Source: Paludibacteraceae bacterium (GTDB taxonomy: Bacteria; Bacteroidota; Bacteroidia; Bacteroidales; Paludibacteraceae). From it: DNA of 54,429 nucleotides. The position numbers and the translations under genes are program-made. The stretch's first letter is position 1. Each line of letters starts with the position of its first letter. Shown one piece after another: positions 43,959 through 52,161 of the stretch. Where the stretch lies: assembly GCA_024692565.1 (NCBI GenBank), contig JAILMN010000016.1, positions 1 to 54,429 of the forward strand. The letters run 5' to 3'. The notes beneath the pieces are model-generated. The model was not told the origin of the DNA. It was given only the letters and a program-made list of their open reading frames with translations, and ran no database searches.

Positions 43959-44528
43959 ATGAACAAAAATGCACCCGAGGTTATCCAACTCCGCAAGGAC
44001 GTAGAAGCGCGTTTAGGAATGCGCCCGGCTACCCCTGCTGACTTTGAAACCCTCATTGCGCAAATCTGGTTGCGTCTGCACGAGAACATTGCCCTCAGTA
44101 CGTTAGAGCGTTTGTGGGGTTATGTAGAAGGAGCGAACAACACGCGTCGCTCCACGTTGAATATTCTTTCGCGCTACGTAGGCTCACGCGATTGGGATGA
44201 TTACAATGCCCATCTGTTAGCCGAAGAGCACGGAAGCAGTCACCCGTTCATTGCAGAGGGCGTTCACACCCAAGATTTGCAACCCGGTCAGAAATTGGAA
44301 GTGACTTGGTTGCCGAACCGCCGCTGTGTATTCCGTTATTTAGGCGACATGCGCTTTGAGGTTGTAGAGTCATCCAACTCCAAGTTAAGCGTTGGAGACA
44401 CCTTCACCTCGACCTTCTTCTTGACAGGTCAACCGCTGTATATTGACCACCTTGTACTAACGGGCAAAAATACCGTTTCGTACGTGGCGGGCAATAATGG
44501 CGGGCTACAATCTATTACCTTATTATAA
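43959..44528 (+). CDS. Unknown Bacteroidota protein following the kinase
   Basis: The function is not recognised. The 189-aa protein has a helical N-terminal half with a pattern like a DNA-binding or adaptor domain (STLERLWGYVEGANNTRRSTLNILSRYVG, residues about 35-65), then a beta-rich C-terminal half (KLEVTWLPNRRCVFRYLGDMRFEVVES) that may be a small barrel. There is no signal peptide, so it is cytoplasmic. The ATG three codons after a TTG is preferred. Its own promoter and its place behind a kinase make it a candidate kinase substrate or regulator, which is inference. Confidence 0.8.
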   Translation: MNKNAPEVIQLRKDVEARLGMRPATPADFETLIAQIWLRLHENIALSTLERLWGYVEGANNTRRSTLNILSRYVGSRDWDDYNAHLLAEEHGSSHPFIAEGVHTQDLQPGQKLEVTWLPNRRCVFRYLGDMRFEVVESSNSKLSVGDTFTSTFFLTGQPLYIDHLVLTGKNTVSYVAGNNGGLQSITLL

Positions 44529-44550
44529 ACCCTCAAATCCTTTTTGCCTT

Positions 44551-45195
44551 ATGAAACGGAACCTAACACTTTTGTCCGTACTATGTCTGTACCTATTTGC
44601 CATTGAACCTAATTCCGCATCAGCCGAGAATTACACCTATTCTGTGCGCCGCAATCCGGAGCCACAGCAAAGCGGTTATTATCTTGACCGCAAGTTTGAT
44701 GAAGCGCAACAAAAAGACGACCCTATTTCAACGGGTATTCTTACTCGCGCCGGATATGCGTTCAACTACGATGCGTTCACTTATGGCATCTCACTCTTCT
44801 ATCAGTGGGATCGTTTGTGTGGGATAACTGCCGGTTTTGACGGCTATTTTATTCCGAACAAACTGATTTATCGCACACTTCCGAATGACACCGTGTCTTC
44901 GAATATCTTCTCACTTCCTTTGTGGGATGTGCGTGCCGGTTTTATGATATCGCGCTATTTCCTTTTCGGAGCTATGTTGGGCAAAACCAATGTTGGCGAC
45001 GCAACGAATCTGATTAATATGCGTCATGACGCGTGGTTTATCAACAATTCGGAAAGTAACTTTATGTATGGCGGTTTCATAACCTTTGTTCTGCCGGTAT
45101 CCAAACATTTCGGTTTTAACATCGATTTTGCCGTAACAAACAAAACCGGTTTCAATGTCGGAATGGGTGTAAATGCAACCATCCCGATTCGCTGA
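44551..45195 (+). CDS. Secreted barrel-like protein of unknown function
   Basis: A signal peptide (MKRNLTLLSVLCLYLFAIEPNSASA) is followed by 190 residues with alternating hydrophobic and polar positions and many aromatic residues (GYAFNYDAFTYGISLFYQW, FMYGGFITFVLPVSKHFGFN). This fits a small outer-membrane beta-barrel. It follows the preceding gene by 22 bases and has no promoter of its own, so they are probably co-transcribed. The start was set at the signal peptide; the longer frame overlaps the upstream gene. Confidence 0.8.
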   Translation: MKRNLTLLSVLCLYLFAIEPNSASAENYTYSVRRNPEPQQSGYYLDRKFDEAQQKDDPISTGILTRAGYAFNYDAFTYGISLFYQWDRLCGITAGFDGYFIPNKLIYRTLPNDTVSSNIFSLPLWDVRAGFMISRYFLFGAMLGKTNVGDATNLINMRHDAWFINNSESNFMYGGFITFVLPVSKHFGFNIDFAVTNKTGFNVGMGVNATIPIR

Positions 45196-45238
45196 TTTTA
45201 AATATGAAATAACAAGAAATAACAAGACGTAACAAGAA

Positions 45239-45300
45239 TTTGGCGTGATTCAAATAATTGTTGTACTTTTGCAGCGGAATTCCAAAACGGAGTTCCGCTG
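45239..45300 (+). promoter_or_regulatory. Promoter and 5' stem-loop for the 45335 lipoprotein gene
   Basis: TTTG (45239-45242), 21-base spacer, TACTTTTG (45264-45271). A 12-bp hairpin follows at once, CAGCGGAATTCC (45272-45283), loop AAAAC, with its partner (45289-45300, one wobble). It would lie at the 5' end of the mRNA and could protect it. Confidence 0.7.
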
Positions 45301-45334
45301 TATTAAATATTAACTCTTTAAAACTAACAAAACA

Positions 45335-46069
45335 ATGAAAAAACTGTATTTTTCTTTTCTCTGCATGGCGGTGGCAGTGCTGCTGAGCAGTTGTGCACAT
45401 TCTGTGTATCCGTTGGACGTTCTGTACAGCAATTACAACAGCCGAATGCGTAGTCCGGAAGATTTGGCTATCAAGGCTAATGTGTGGATCTATTTCAACG
45501 AGAAAGACATTCCCGGCGAGTACGCCATCATTTCCGCCAACACCTACAGTCCATTCTGCCTGTTGCCTTTCCAGGGAATCCGCGTAAAAAAGATGAACAA
45601 GCGTTTTCTGGAGCAAGCTGTTAAGCAAGCTGACAAAGAAGGCGGTAATGCGGTATTAATCCATGGCGGCGGCATATTCTACGTGCTCAACATGAAAAAT
45701 CGTGATGGCATTGAAGCTCCTGCAGCTAATTTTATCAATCCTATTTTGGATATGAAAAAAGCAGACATCGTCAAGAGCGGCTCTGTCGAAACGATGAAGC
45801 GCGGCGAACGGACACGTACCATCAATGCTTTCATGGATGAAATTGACTCTAACATCGACTATCTGCAAACGGCAGAAGAGATTGCGGCTGTACGCAAGAA
45901 AATCGACGTGCTCTCGCAGTACAACTTGAAAGCGAAGAATCCGAAGAAATCCATTGACAAGTTTGTCCGCAAGAAAACGCGTAAGGTGAACAGCATCGAG
46001 AAGAAGATGGCCAAACAGGCAGCTAAGCAAGCCAAGCAAGCGGCTGCTACTTCATCGAAGAAGAAATAA
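45335..46069 (+). CDS. Predicted lipoprotein with lysine-rich C-terminus
   Basis: The signal ends at a lipobox (VLLSSCAHS, Cys20). The middle part (DIPGEYAIISANTYSPFCLLPFQG ... GGNAVLIHGGGIFYV) resembles small envelope proteins with a YdgH- or RcsF-like alpha/beta unit, but no family can be named. Residues 195-244 are very basic with repeated KQAAKQAKQAA, likely helical and nucleic acid- or peptidoglycan-affine. Length is 244 aa. It has its own promoter and ends the kinase-associated gene group. Confidence 0.8.
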   Translation: MKKLYFSFLCMAVAVLLSSCAHSVYPLDVLYSNYNSRMRSPEDLAIKANVWIYFNEKDIPGEYAIISANTYSPFCLLPFQGIRVKKMNKRFLEQAVKQADKEGGNAVLIHGGGIFYVLNMKNRDGIEAPAANFINPILDMKKADIVKSGSVETMKRGERTRTINAFMDEIDSNIDYLQTAEEIAAVRKKIDVLSQYNLKAKNPKKSIDKFVRKKTRKVNSIEKKMAKQAAKQAKQAAATSSKKK

Positions 46070-46149
46070 ATGCGTAAGCAGTACGTACCTTGAAAGTATG
46101 GTAAATATGTGCTTGTAAATAGCAAAAAAGCGAGAAAAAACAAAATAAA

Positions 46150-46181
46150 TTTGGCTATATCAAATCTTTTTTGTAATTTTG
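46150..46181 (+). promoter_or_regulatory. Promoter of the structured RNA candidate
   Basis: TTTG (46150-46153), 20-base spacer, TAATTTTG (46174-46181), a full consensus promoter with no protein gene behind it. Confidence 0.75.
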
Positions 46182-46187
46182 CAGCGA

Positions 46188-46393
46188 ATTATCAGCGGAT
46201 AGTTTGGTTGCGACATCGCAACGCACATATATTTTTACTGACGAGTCAATCTGTGTAAACATAAGTCTGGCAGCTTATTTAACGAATATGATTGGCAATA
46301 CGTCGGTGCATACTTGGTATGTACTGCTTTTGCTTTTATATTCGTGGGTTATGCCAGACACCCTGTTTACACGAAAGCAAAAGCAGTATTTTT
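46188..46393 (+). ncRNA. Candidate structured RNA of about 200 nt
   Basis: Four nested stems lie between 46253 and 46372: GTGTAAAC/GTTTACAC, GTCTGGCA/TGCCAGAC, ACGAATAT/ATATTCGT and, in the centre, CATAC-TTG-GTATG. A competing perfect 15-bp stem joins 46322-46336 to 46374-46388 and is followed by TTTTT, like a terminator. The two folds exclude each other. A consensus promoter lies just upstream. It may be a free RNA or an attenuator remnant; start and end are estimates. A mobile hairpin element is the main alternative. Confidence 0.55.
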
Positions 46394-46499
46394 ATTGTAC
46401 CTGCTTGTGATAAAATGTGATCTTTGACGTATTGGATTACCGTAAAACCTCAAATTACTGAATAAAAAATCCTTAAATGGCTAAAAATTTTCAAAAATA

Positions 46500-46531
46500 T
46501 TTGCATATATCAATAAAATGTAGTATCTTTG
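46500..46531 (+). promoter_or_regulatory. Promoter of fic
   Basis: TTTG (46500-46503), 20-base spacer, TATCTTTG (46524-46531). The leader is about 110 bases long. Confidence 0.8.
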
Positions 46532-46597
46532 CAGCCGAAATGGTGACCAAACGGCCACCTTATAGGATGTTTTGTTGATAAATTACAGTTAAAAATG

Positions 46598-46631
46598 AAT
46601 TAAAAGGTTACACAATAATAACCTTTTAATT
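46598..46631 (+). promoter_or_regulatory. Hairpin in the fic leader
   Basis: AATTAAAAGGTTA and its exact complement form a 13-bp stem around an 8-base loop, ending 15 bases before the start codon. It is AT-rich and has no U-tract. It could control translation or bind a regulator as a DNA palindrome. Confidence 0.6.
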
Positions 46632-46646
46632 GCAAAAACAGATAAG

Positions 46647-47726
46647 ATGTATATGAAACAGGTAAGCGTAAAGAAGGCATTGCAAGCTTGGGAAGGCATC
46701 CAACCAATCTCGGAGAAAGACCGAGAGCGCCTGAGTCGTCGGTTTACCATTGACTACAACTATAACAGCAATCATATCGAGGGTAATACCTTGACCTATG
46801 GTCAAACTGAGATTCTGCTATTGTTCGGAAAGATAATAGGTGAAGCGACTGTGCGTGATATACAGGAAATGACGGCAAGTAATGTGGGACTTAAGATGAT
46901 GACGGAGGAGGCCAAAACGCAGGACATGCCGCTGACCCAGAATTTCATCCGCACATTGCATCAAACATTACTGCGAGAAGATTATACTGTCTATCGTAAC
47001 TTGCCGGGTGGAGTTCAGACAAGTTATACCATTCATGCCGGACAATACAAGACGCGCCCGAACTCGGTTATTACGCGTTATGGTGACCGCTTTGAGTATG
47101 CTTCTCCGGAAGAGACGCCGGCATTGATGACCGATCTTATTAACTGGTATAACTCCGAGGAGGAAGCCGGTCGGTTATCGCCAATTGAGTTGGCGGCGTT
47201 GTTCCATTATCGCTATATCCGTATTCACCCGTTTGAAGACGGTAATGGTCGTATAGCCCGGCTAATGGTGAATTTCATCCTGTCGCGTCATGGTCTGCCG
47301 ATGATTGTGGTGCGTAGTCGCAAGAAACAGGATTATCTGGAGGCGTTGCATCAGGCAGATCTGATTGTGGGCAATGTGCCGAGTGATGGTGCACATGCCA
47401 CCATCAAGGATATTGCACCTTTCGTACAGTATTTCCAAGGATTAGTTGCCAACGAGATATACCACGATTACTTGTTTGTGACGCATAAAGCGGAGAATGT
47501 ATGGTGGTACGACGGAGAGATGATAGAGTTCAGAACGCCGAACTACGCGAAGATTCTGCGAATAATGCAGACGCAACCGGCATTGACGCAAGAAGATATG
47601 CGGGATGAGTTAGATATCAGTTTGACAGCAGTGCGTAAATTAGTAGGACAACTGACTGAGAAAAACTATGTGGAGAGGAATACGAAGGATGGTTGTTGGC
47701 GAGTGTTTATTACTCCGTCCATCTAA
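46647..47726 (+). CDS. fic: Fic-family AMP-transferase with C-terminal winged helix
   Basis: Fic enzymes transfer AMP (or similar groups) to target proteins. The active site HPFEDGNGR is complete at residues 194-202. An N-terminal inhibitory motif of the (S/T)xxxE(G/N) type is visible as SNHIEGN (41-47), so the enzyme should be self-inhibited (class II). The last 60 residues (LTQEDMRDELDISLTAVRKLVGQL) form a winged-helix DNA-binding-like domain. The 359-aa length is typical for this group. No antitoxin partner gene is adjacent. Target unknown. Confidence 0.93.
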   Translation: MYMKQVSVKKALQAWEGIQPISEKDRERLSRRFTIDYNYNSNHIEGNTLTYGQTEILLLFGKIIGEATVRDIQEMTASNVGLKMMTEEAKTQDMPLTQNFIRTLHQTLLREDYTVYRNLPGGVQTSYTIHAGQYKTRPNSVITRYGDRFEYASPEETPALMTDLINWYNSEEEAGRLSPIELAALFHYRYIRIHPFEDGNGRIARLMVNFILSRHGLPMIVVRSRKKQDYLEALHQADLIVGNVPSDGAHATIKDIAPFVQYFQGLVANEIYHDYLFVTHKAENVWWYDGEMIEFRTPNYAKILRIMQTQPALTQEDMRDELDISLTAVRKLVGQLTEKNYVERNTKDGCWRVFITPSI

Positions 47727-47771
47727 TTATATGTAATAGAACAACATCCTTTCAAACAAAAGCGGTAATCC

Positions 47772-47791
47772 AAAGCGGTTCACCGCTTTTT
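47772..47791 (+). terminator. Terminator of fic
   Basis: AAAGCGG-TTCA-CCGCTTT followed by TT and, after CA, five more T. It is 46 bases after the fic stop codon. Confidence 0.8.
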
Positions 47792-47808
47792 CATTTTTGA
47801 GAACAGGT

Positions 47809-47856
47809 CGAATGTGAGGATTAGTAATAATCGTTCCGAACGAATGTGAGGATTAG
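47809..47856 (+). repeat. Direct repeat upstream of two-hairpin copy C
   Basis: CGAATGTGAGGATTAG occurs twice (47809-47824 and 47841-47856), 32 bases apart, with CGTTCCGAACG between them. It could be a binding site pair or a duplication footprint. Confidence 0.7.
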
Positions 47857-47876
47857 AACAGGACCATCACGGGACC

Positions 47877-47950
47877 TGGAGAAGTGCCTTGACTTGGCAC
47901 TTCGAAAAGGGTAGGCAAGCGGGGAGCTTAAGCCGACCGAGAAAGAGACA
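47877..47950 (+). repeat. Two-hairpin repeat, copy C (diverged, covarying)
   Basis: Hairpin 1 is GAAGTGCC (47881-47888), loop TTGACTT, GGCACTTC (47896-47903). After GAAAAGGGTA, hairpin 2 is GGC-AAGC (47914-47920), loop GGGGA, GCTT-AA-GCC (47926-47934), then GACCGAGA. Loops and linkers match copies A and B while seven stem pairs are changed on both sides. It ends 36 bases before the start codon of the next gene. Confidence 0.8.
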
Positions 47951-47986
47951 ACGGAGAGATAAAGTATAACAAAACATATAAATCGT

Positions 47987-48928
47987 ATGAAAAACAAAAT
48001 CCTTTTTAGCATTTTAGGTGTATTGATGAGCCTAAGTGTAATGGGTGCTTCACAAGTAAAGAAGCCCACGTTAATGATTCTACCAAGTGATCACTGGTGC
48101 CAAACGCGTTTCTTTATGACAACTTGGGACAACCAAGGCGTCAAAGTCAAAACTGCCGATTATCAAAAAGCCTTTCAGCAAGATCGGGAACTAAATCAAG
48201 TTATTAGCAAAATTGGTCAATTGCTGACCAAAGAGGGTTACTCTTTGAAAGATGCCGAGCAAGAGACTAAAGCAGTTTTTAATCGTACAGCGGAAGACAA
48301 TGTTACCATGAGTAGCACTGGTTCTACTATTGCTGAAAGTCCGTTGGATATGATTAAGAAACGGGCGAAGATGGATATTCTCATTCAAATAGATTGGACT
48401 ATCAATAGCGACCGCAGTGTGTCATTTACATTAGAAGCCTTTGATGCTTATACCAGCAAACGTATAGCTACTTCTACCGGTACGGGCAAGGCAAGCGACG
48501 CGATAATTCCTGTTTTACTCGAAAATGCAGTTAAGTCTAAAATTAAAGATTTTGACAAGCAAATGGATAAGTATTATGCGGATCTCAACAAACGCGGTCG
48601 CGAAATTGTACTTACTATTAAATGTTGGGCTAATTGGGATGGTAACTTGGAAAAAGAGAACGAGGATGGAGATGAGTTAATAGATGTTATCCAAAAATGG
48701 CTAAAGAAGAACACTATAAATGGTGTTTTCAATCTCAGTGACGCAACAGAGAACTTCGCACAATTTGAGCAAGTGCGCATTCCGTTACGAGACGAAGAAG
48801 GCGATGCTATGGACGCTCGTGCTTTTGCGGTGAAGTTGCGTAAGCACATCTCAAAAAAGTGCGGTATTACCAGTAAAGTAATGACCCGCGGTTTAGGAGA
48901 AGCTATTATAGTACTTGGAGAAAAATAA
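47987..48928 (+). CDS. DUF6175-like secreted protein
   Basis: A signal peptide (MKNKILFSILGVLMSLSVMGA) is followed by a 290-residue body. Features such as TLMILPSDHWCQTRFFMTTWDNQGVK, ESPLDMIKKRAKMDILIQIDW and AFDAYTSKRIATSTGTG match what I recall of the Bacteroidota family DUF6175, which has a CsgG-like alpha/beta character. It is periplasmic or surface-located; no catalytic residues are obvious. It heads a run of secreted-protein genes. No consensus promoter was found, but the diverged two-hairpin repeat lies directly upstream. Confidence 0.75.
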   Translation: MKNKILFSILGVLMSLSVMGASQVKKPTLMILPSDHWCQTRFFMTTWDNQGVKVKTADYQKAFQQDRELNQVISKIGQLLTKEGYSLKDAEQETKAVFNRTAEDNVTMSSTGSTIAESPLDMIKKRAKMDILIQIDWTINSDRSVSFTLEAFDAYTSKRIATSTGTGKASDAIIPVLLENAVKSKIKDFDKQMDKYYADLNKRGREIVLTIKCWANWDGNLEKENEDGDELIDVIQKWLKKNTINGVFNLSDATENFAQFEQVRIPLRDEEGDAMDARAFAVKLRKHISKKCGITSKVMTRGLGEAIIVLGEK

Positions 48929-48941
48929 TAATAAGACTATC

Positions 48942-50033
48942 ATGAAACGAACAACATTATTTATTGGAAGTCTGCTGTTTGCAGGTATTCTGTGTGCGCA
49001 AACATTGGATGACGTCGGTCGTATGGCTATCAATGTGCAACGCCCTACAAGTAGAAATATTCCGGCAGAAGCATTGAACCAGTTGGAAGACAAAATGCAC
49101 CAAATCATCACAACGGCCGGAATCTCGGATAATGCCATTAACCGCCGATTTGCTCTTACGACAACAGTGAGCGTGGTTAAAAAGGATATTATCAGTGGCT
49201 CCCCGGCTCGTGTCAGCCAAACATTAGAGATTGCTTTTTATGTAAAAGACCTGATTGATAAAAAAGAATATGGTCACGCGACTATTTCTTCTGTAGGTGT
49301 CGGATTGAACGAGAATAAAGCCTTTATCATGGCTTTCAGTAATATAAAACCAGGCAACCCGCGTTTGCAGAAAATGATAGATAATAGTAAAGAACTTATC
49401 GTTGCATACTATCGTACGAACATAGATAATATCATTGCAGACGCGTACATCCAAGTGCAACAAGGCAATTTCGACAAAGCGCTCTATCAAATAGCCCAAG
49501 TTCCTGATGTTTGCACAGATTGTACGCAGAAATGCCGTGCGGCAACAATAGATATCTATCAAAAGAAAATTGATAGTGCCGGTGAGAAATTGTTACAATC
49601 AGCAAGAGCCGCATGGACAGCAGAACCTAATGCCGACGGTGCGGTCAAAGCGTCACGATATTTGGCAAAGATTGATTTGCTTGCCGCTTGTCAACCTCAA
49701 GTAAGCGAATTAATGGAAGAAATGAAAGCTAAAGTCATGGACGATGAACGTAAAGCATGGGAATTCGCATTGCAACAATATGAAGATGAGAAAGCACGAG
49801 AGCAACGTGACTTCGAATTCCATGTTCAGCAGTACAAAGATCGTCAGGCGAGAGAAGAGCAACTTCATCAAGAAGCTTTAGAGCGCGAAAAACGTCAAGA
49901 AGCGCGTGAACAACGTGACTTTGAATATGCGCGCGAGCAATTTCATATGGAGCACGAGAAAGATATGGCTATCATCTCTGCCAGCCGCCAAGTCGCTCTT
50001 GAAGTAGCAAAACAAATACCATATATGAAATAA
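48942..50033 (+). CDS. Secreted protein with CsgG-like start and coiled-coil C-terminus
   Basis: The function is unknown. After a signal peptide (LFIGSLLFAGILCAQ), residues 20-170 form an alpha/beta domain that looks like the CsgG/TolB-N type used in envelope assembly (IPAEALNQLEDKMHQIITTAG, SQTLEIAFYVKDLIDKKEYG). Residues 170-260 are helical with a CTDCTQKC cysteine cluster. The last 100 residues are highly charged, heptad-like coiled coil with repeated AREQRDFE. The total is 363 aa. It starts 13 bases after the DUF6175-like gene and is surely co-transcribed. Confidence 0.78.
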   Translation: MKRTTLFIGSLLFAGILCAQTLDDVGRMAINVQRPTSRNIPAEALNQLEDKMHQIITTAGISDNAINRRFALTTTVSVVKKDIISGSPARVSQTLEIAFYVKDLIDKKEYGHATISSVGVGLNENKAFIMAFSNIKPGNPRLQKMIDNSKELIVAYYRTNIDNIIADAYIQVQQGNFDKALYQIAQVPDVCTDCTQKCRAATIDIYQKKIDSAGEKLLQSARAAWTAEPNADGAVKASRYLAKIDLLAACQPQVSELMEEMKAKVMDDERKAWEFALQQYEDEKAREQRDFEFHVQQYKDRQAREEQLHQEALEREKRQEAREQRDFEYAREQFHMEHEKDMAIISASRQVALEVAKQIPYMK

Positions 50034-50056
50034 CTATTAAATCAATAATAACGACA

Positions 50057-50581
50057 ATGAAAACTATTAATTTCCGCAAATCATTCGTATTTGCATTCGC
50101 TATGGCCATTTTGACTATTTGCAGCATCAATGTGAACGCACAGTCAACAACAAAGCCATCACCAAAGGCAAAACAATCTTCTAATTACATTTTCTTGGCT
50201 CTTCCCAGTGGAACTGTATGGAAAATAACCAATGAAGAAGGGTTTTATACCTATGAAGAGGCTCAAGCAAAATTTGGTAAGCAGTTACCCACAAAAGAGC
50301 AATGGGAAGAACTTATCAAATGCTGTACCTGGACTTGGACGGGGAAGGGATATAAAGTAACCGACAAGAAAGGCGCCAGTATATTCTTGCCTGCAAATGG
50401 GTATAAAAGTAGTTTCGGCAACCTTATGGGTAAAGATGAGAATGCATTCTATTGGGCAAGGACATCCAAAGACGAAGAAGAATCTTGGGGGCTATGGATG
50501 GACTATAACCAAAACAAAAATAATATTCACATCTTTTATAGCAAGCAGAACTACAAACAATCTGTTTGGTTAGTAAGATAA
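50057..50581 (+). CDS. Small secreted FISUMP-like protein, copy 1
   Basis: A signal peptide (FAFAMAILTICSINVNAQ) is followed by a domain like that of the Fibrobacter succinogenes major paralogous proteins. LPSGTVWKI, a LPTKEQWEELIKCCTWTW helix, and ASIFLPANGYK, FYWARTS and WGLWMDY are visible in the family order. It is a paralogue of the gene at 52876. Such domains often stand on the cell surface in Bacteroidota, with unknown role. Length is 174 aa, and it lies 23 bases after the coiled-coil gene. Confidence 0.75.
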   Translation: MKTINFRKSFVFAFAMAILTICSINVNAQSTTKPSPKAKQSSNYIFLALPSGTVWKITNEEGFYTYEEAQAKFGKQLPTKEQWEELIKCCTWTWTGKGYKVTDKKGASIFLPANGYKSSFGNLMGKDENAFYWARTSKDEEESWGLWMDYNQNKNNIHIFYSKQNYKQSVWLVR

Positions 50582-50610
50582 TCCATTAACTAACTTAAAA
50601 TATTATCAAT

Positions 50611-50940
50611 ATGGAATACAAATTTGATGTTAATTATATAATGTATAATTGCAAAAACACACAAGAAGTAGAGAATTACTTCAATGATATTGCTACAAAA
50701 ATTAAAAGTCCTGCTTTAGAAGAGACTGAGTACACATTATTTATTGTATACGCTGAATTATACGCAGGAGTTCGTAAACAATTAGAAATGTATCCTTGTT
50801 TGGGAGAGATATTCAACTGTGGCGATGGCAAGACATATGATGCAGATGTTGTTCTCGGGAATTTAAAGCATGCAGCAAAGCGCTTAAATGAGCATATGTG
50901 TAAATATCTTAACACACCAATAAATGAATACAAGGCGTAA
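50611..50940 (+). CDS. Small unknown protein
   Basis: The protein (109 aa) was not recognised. It has no signal peptide and appears helical, with four cysteines (YNCKNTQ, YPCLGEIFNCG, HMCKYL). It is AT-rich like its neighbours. It ends one base before the start of the next gene, which supports its being a real, translated member of the operon. Confidence 0.65.
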   Translation: MEYKFDVNYIMYNCKNTQEVENYFNDIATKIKSPALEETEYTLFIVYAELYAGVRKQLEMYPCLGEIFNCGDGKTYDADVVLGNLKHAAKRLNEHMCKYLNTPINEYKA

Positions 50941-50941
50941 T

Positions 50942-52150
50942 ATGAAGAAATTATTTGTACTACTAACTGCGATGATAATGGCAGTTGTAACTTCTGCTCA
51001 AGTTAGAGAAGTTACTTTAACAGTTTTAGGATCCGGACGGACAGAAGAAGAGGCTACATTACAAGCTCTTCGAAGTGCTATAGAACAAACGTTTGGTACT
51101 TTTGTGTCAGCAGAAACAAAAATCTTAAATGATAGATTAGTTCAAGATGAGATTGTGAGCGTTTCGAATGGCAATGTCAAGCAATATCAAAAGCTAAACG
51201 TTGCGGTGCTACCTAACCAACAAGTTTCAGTTTCGTTATCGGCAACAATATCAATTAATAAATTGGTCGCGTTTGCTCAAAGCAAAGGCTCAAGAGCAGA
51301 ATTTGCAGGAGCTACTTTTGCAACCAATTTCAGATTGATGCAATTACGCTCTTCCTCTACTCAGAAAGCGTTGCAGCACATGATGGATCAATTAAATATT
51401 ATTGCACGTCAAATGTTTGATTACAAGATTGAAATAGGGGAGTCTTCGTTTTGTAAGTGTAATATATACGGAGAAGTTTATTCTTTCCCGACACGATTGG
51501 TAGTATACTCCAATGCTAACTCTTCGCAATTTTATGATTTACTAAATTCTACATTGGATAATTTGCGATTAAATAGCGCAGACGAAGCATTCTGTAAACA
51601 GGCAGGTATACAAGTTTCTAACCTTTATAATAGAAGGCTTCCTATTTCTCAAAACACATGCGATCGAATGAAACTAGCTATTGAGGATGCCATTGATAAT
51701 GCTCTTCTGTATAGATACGAAATAAGAGAGGTTAGTAACCGTTCTCACAAATTCCAAATCAAAAAAGAGGAAAGACGTGCATATAAAGTTTCTTGCGGAA
51801 ATAATCCACAAGGAATGAGTGCTGAAATGAAGTCAGAACACAATAAGGCTTATTGGTCTTTTTGCTCATCTACATGGCCTAAGAATCTTAGAGTTTATTA
51901 TTCAGGGAAGCCCTTCTATTCTCCTTCAGATTACTTAACGCCATCTCTTCATATGACAGAAGTACGTACCCCGATAAAATTATCCAAAGAACAGAAAAAA
52001 CTTGCCAAAAAAGGAGAATATTTCGGACCTACTTATTCAATAGAATACACAAACCCGAGGGTCATCTTTTCAATAGGGACTAGCCTTCCTGTAAAAAAAG
52101 AAGATATGCAGTCTGGAAGATTTCAAGGTTTTGAAGTGGTAACAAAATAA
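50942..52150 (+). CDS. Secreted FlgT/LPP20-like domain protein
   Basis: A signal peptide (LFVLLTAMIMAVVTSAQ) is followed by a domain of the FlgT-N/LPP20 type: VTLTVLGSGRTEEEATLQALRSAI then VSNGNVKQYQKLNV, the pattern of envelope proteins that pack next to outer-membrane machines. The rest (residues 130-402) has no recognisable family. It contains paired cysteines (FCKCN) and a basic C-terminal third. The inner ATG follows the upstream stop codon directly. It is one of several such domains in this operon. Confidence 0.7.
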   Translation: MKKLFVLLTAMIMAVVTSAQVREVTLTVLGSGRTEEEATLQALRSAIEQTFGTFVSAETKILNDRLVQDEIVSVSNGNVKQYQKLNVAVLPNQQVSVSLSATISINKLVAFAQSKGSRAEFAGATFATNFRLMQLRSSSTQKALQHMMDQLNIIARQMFDYKIEIGESSFCKCNIYGEVYSFPTRLVVYSNANSSQFYDLLNSTLDNLRLNSADEAFCKQAGIQVSNLYNRRLPISQNTCDRMKLAIEDAIDNALLYRYEIREVSNRSHKFQIKKEERRAYKVSCGNNPQGMSAEMKSEHNKAYWSFCSSTWPKNLRVYYSGKPFYSPSDYLTPSLHMTEVRTPIKLSKEQKKLAKKGEYFGPTYSIEYTNPRVIFSIGTSLPVKKEDMQSGRFQGFEVVTK

Positions 52151-52161
52151 ATGCTGAATTT

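Larger units (their letters stand above)
46070..46646. other. Gene-free region between the lipoprotein and fic genes
   Basis: In this 577-base stretch two full promoters are seen: one at 46150 driving a structured RNA candidate, and one at 46500 driving fic. A leader hairpin of fic lies at 46598-46631. A 68-codon open frame starting with TTG at 46204 overlaps the structured part and is not supported as a gene. Confidence 0.7.

Noticed and set aside
46204..46410. 68-codon open frame in the structured region
   Set aside because: It starts with TTG, matches nothing known, and its sequence is explained by the nested stems.
47809..47856. CRISPR-like repeat
   Set aside because: Only two units, a 16-base spacer, no cas genes, and no further copies.
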